In this document: positions 12,120-13,768 of the stretch, piece after piece
Numbering within the stretch: position 1 is the first letter of the stretch
Layout: every line of letters starts with the position of its first letter
Assembly (NCBI GenBank): GCA_052388025.1
Contig: JBQTIP010000233.1
Span: 1-13,768 of the forward strand
Length of the DNA: 13,768 nt
Reading direction: 5' to 3'
Source: JBQTIP01 sp052388025
GTDB lineage: Bacteria; Actinomycetota; UBA4738; HRBIN12
Notes under the pieces: model-generated
What the model was told of the DNA's origin: nothing
What the model saw: the letters and a program-made list of their open reading frames with translations, nothing else
Database searches by the model: none
Made by a program: the position numbers and the translations under genes

Positions 12120-13768
12120 ATGGCGCTTACCAAAACCGCGCCGGCCAGCGCGCCGACCGGCTCGCAACAGCTGAAGAGCTTCTTCGGGCGTCCCCTGGTC
12201 CTGGTGGCCGTGGCGCTCGTCCTGCTCACTGGGTTCGGGTGGGCGTTCCTGCGCGACCCGAGCATCACGGCGCCGACGCGCGATCCCGCCTGGTACACGT
12301 GGCGGGCGAACGTGATCCTGGAGTCCGACCCCGGTTCCGTGGCGCGGGAATGGGGTCCGGGGAGCGTCTTCTCGGGCGGCTATCGCGTGACGACGCCGCT
12401 CGCCGGCGCGCTGCTGCAGCGCGTTGCCGGCATCGACCAGTACAGCTTCAGTGCCTTCCTGATGATCGGGCTCCCGGTGCTGACCGGCCTCGCGCTGGGC
12501 GCCGGAGGGTTCCGAAGCCGGCGCGACCCTCTGATCCTGCCGCTCACGATGCTGGCCTCGGCGGCGCTGTTCCTAACGACGCCCTATGTGGGCTACCTAG
12601 ACAACATCATGGTCCTGTTTCTGCTGTCGCTCCTGGTCGCGTTCCTCGGCGATGCGCGAACCTCGTGGGGCGCGCGGACGGCCGTGTTCCTGATCGCGAT
12701 CGCTGCGGCGTTCACCCACCCGACCACATGCGTGATCTTGGGAGGCGTGCTGATGGCCGTCTTCGGCTGGCACTTCCTGACGAGCCGGCTCTCGCTCGGC
12801 TCCGCGCTTCGGTCCGACGGCCCGATGCTCTTGTCGACGGGCTTCGGGATGATCCTCGGCCTCGCGATGTGGGTCGTCGGCGTATGGGGCGAGACCGCGA
12901 GCCTTGCCGACGCCGCGCTGCCGCCGCCGTACACGAGGGAGTTCTTTCTCAACCGGCTCGGTGGCTGGTTCACGTCGCTCCAGCCGACGATCACGGTGCC
13001 GCTGATGGCGATCGCGATCGCGTCGGTGGTGCTGCTCGCGCGCCGGAGGCGCGAGCCGGCCGACACGTACGACATGGTCTCGGCCTGGTGGTTGCTGCCG
13101 CTCGTCGGGACGTTCGGCTTCCTGATCCCGTCGCTGACGGCCTACCCCTACTACCGGTTCATGAACGCCACGGCCGCCCCGATCGCGCTCACCGGCCTGG
13201 GCGCGTTCGTCTCGGTGCGCTGGCTCCTCGGGCGCGGCGGCCGCCGGCGCGCCGCGGGCATCGTCGCTTCGCTGGTCGTCGTCGGCGCGCTCGGCTGGGT
13301 CTTCGTCGACGGGCTCGCGAACCGCTGGGCCGGCGAGGGGTCGCAGTGGGCCGACCAGGAGGCCCGCGCGTCGCTCGCCGCCGTCCACGAGGTCGTGGCC
13401 GGCGCCGGCGAGCGCCCGAGCGTGTTCGTCGTGAACTACGGCGACACGGCGACGGCCTACGGCTGGGCGAAGACATACACGAACGTGCTCCGGACCGGGC
13501 TCCCTGGCGACGCCGCGGAGCGCTCCGTCACCTACTTCGGCGCGCTCGAGGACTTCCTGGCCGGTCGGCCGACTGCCGGACAGGATCCTGGCTACACGCA
13601 GACCTCGCGGGACCACTTCGAGGAGGTGCGGGCGCGGCTCGAGGCCTTTCCCGAGGAGCCGATCGTCTTCGTCGTCGGCCAGTACTACCAGGGAGATGTC
13701 GACGCGGCCGCGACGCTCGCATCCGGCGTGTTGGTCGGCCCGGACGTCGCCGTGATCACCGGCGACGG
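12120..13768 (+). CDS. Polytopic membrane protein, probable GT-C-type glycosyltransferase (runs off the edge)
   Basis: The frame is open from ATG 12120 to the window end (549 codons so far, no stop). GAGGGG at 12105-12110, 9 nt upstream, is the likely Shine-Dalgarno. After an N-terminal cytoplasmic stretch and a first membrane segment (about 25-43), the loop TRDPAWYTWRANVILESDP (53-71) places acidic residues Asp55, Glu68 and Asp70 where GT-C glycosyltransferases carry their catalytic Asp/Glu. About ten more hydrophobic segments follow to residue 397 or so, then a soluble, probably extracytoplasmic domain of at least 150 residues with Rossmann-like strands (SVFVVNYG, PIVFVVGQYY). GT-C enzymes transfer sugars from lipid-linked donors. 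The call rests on topology and one loop; an uncharacterised membrane protein is the alternative. Confidence 0.6.
   Translation, partial: MALTKTAPASAPTGSQQLKSFFGRPLVLVAVALVLLTGFGWAFLRDPSITAPTRDPAWYTWRANVILESDPGSVAREWGPGSVFSGGYRVTTPLAGALLQRVAGIDQYSFSAFLMIGLPVLTGLALGAGGFRSRRDPLILPLTMLASAALFLTTPYVGYLDNIMVLFLLSLLVAFLGDARTSWGARTAVFLIAIAAAFTHPTTCVILGGVLMAVFGWHFLTSRLSLGSALRSDGPMLLSTGFGMILGLAMWVVGVWGETASLADAALPPPYTREFFLNRLGGWFTSLQPTITVPLMAIAIASVVLLARRRREPADTYDMVSAWWLLPLVGTFGFLIPSLTAYPYYRFMNATAAPIALTGLGAFVSVRWLLGRGGRRRAAGIVASLVVVGALGWVFVDGLANRWAGEGSQWADQEARASLAAVHEVVAGAGERPSVFVVNYGDTATAYGWAKTYTNVLRTGLPGDAAERSVTYFGALEDFLAGRPTAGQDPGYTQTSRDHFEEVRARLEAFPEEPIVFVVGQYYQGDVDAAATLASGVLVGPDVAVITGD

Noticed and set aside
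12597..13616. Minus-strand frame of 339 codons opposite the membrane protein
   Set aside because: Arg/Glu/His-rich antisense product. The plus strand has a Shine-Dalgarno, an uninterrupted frame and regular membrane segments.
1..13768. CRISPR array, IS element, tRNA or rRNA
   Set aside because: No regularly spaced repeats, transposase motifs, terminal inverted repeats, cloverleaf or rRNA-like stretches were seen on either strand.

Overview
The window is very GC-rich and tightly packed. Its genes start with ATG, GTG and probably CTG. Neighbouring genes overlap by 1 or 4 nt, and at least one promoter looks leaderless with a TANNNT -10 box. This suits a deep-branching actinobacterium or a similar high-GC lineage; no rRNA or tRNA is present to fix the taxon.

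Region 1 (1-3365) is metal homeostasis. A partial flavin-dependent monooxygenase of the luciferase type leaves the left edge on the minus strand. Divergent from it is a zinc (or manganese) ABC importer: lipoprotein ZnuA, ATPase ZnuC and permease ZnuB. A Fur/Zur-type repressor gene follows on the same strand. The same 9-mer, ATGAGAATC, resembling a Fur-family half-site, lies at the znuA start and, inverted, just before the -10 box of the repressor gene. This suggests zinc-dependent autoregulation.

Region 2 (3433-6921, minus strand) is a convergent operon of four overlapping genes, read from right to left: a secreted alkaline-phosphatase-fold protein that has lost its catalytic residues; a YraQ/ArsP-type permease with a CECG motif; its usual partner, a TIGR03943/YcgQ-type protein; and a small cupredoxin with an unclear 5' end.

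Region 3 (7066-13768, plus strand) diverges from region 2. It holds three tandem paralogous lipoproteins of the alkaline phosphatase superfamily, joined by GTGA stop/start overlaps, then a polytopic membrane protein of probable GT-C glycosyltransferase type that runs off the right edge.

The main discovery concerns the phosphatase family. The segment that is C-terminal in PafA-type enzymes (RSGD strand, metal-binding His, VPxxxYGPG, VAPTxAxLL) is at the N-terminus here, ahead of the Asp and nucleophile-Thr motifs. All four family members in the window share this order, so they look circularly permuted. A conserved Cys at each end could close the ring. The three plus-strand copies keep all seven metal/nucleophile residues; the minus-strand copy keeps only the moved His.

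Read together, the window links zinc uptake and Zur control to a set of surface-anchored, probably zinc-dependent hydrolases or transferases, a catalytically dead relative, a putative metal permease pair, a copper protein and a surface-glycan-type membrane enzyme. The functional link is inference.
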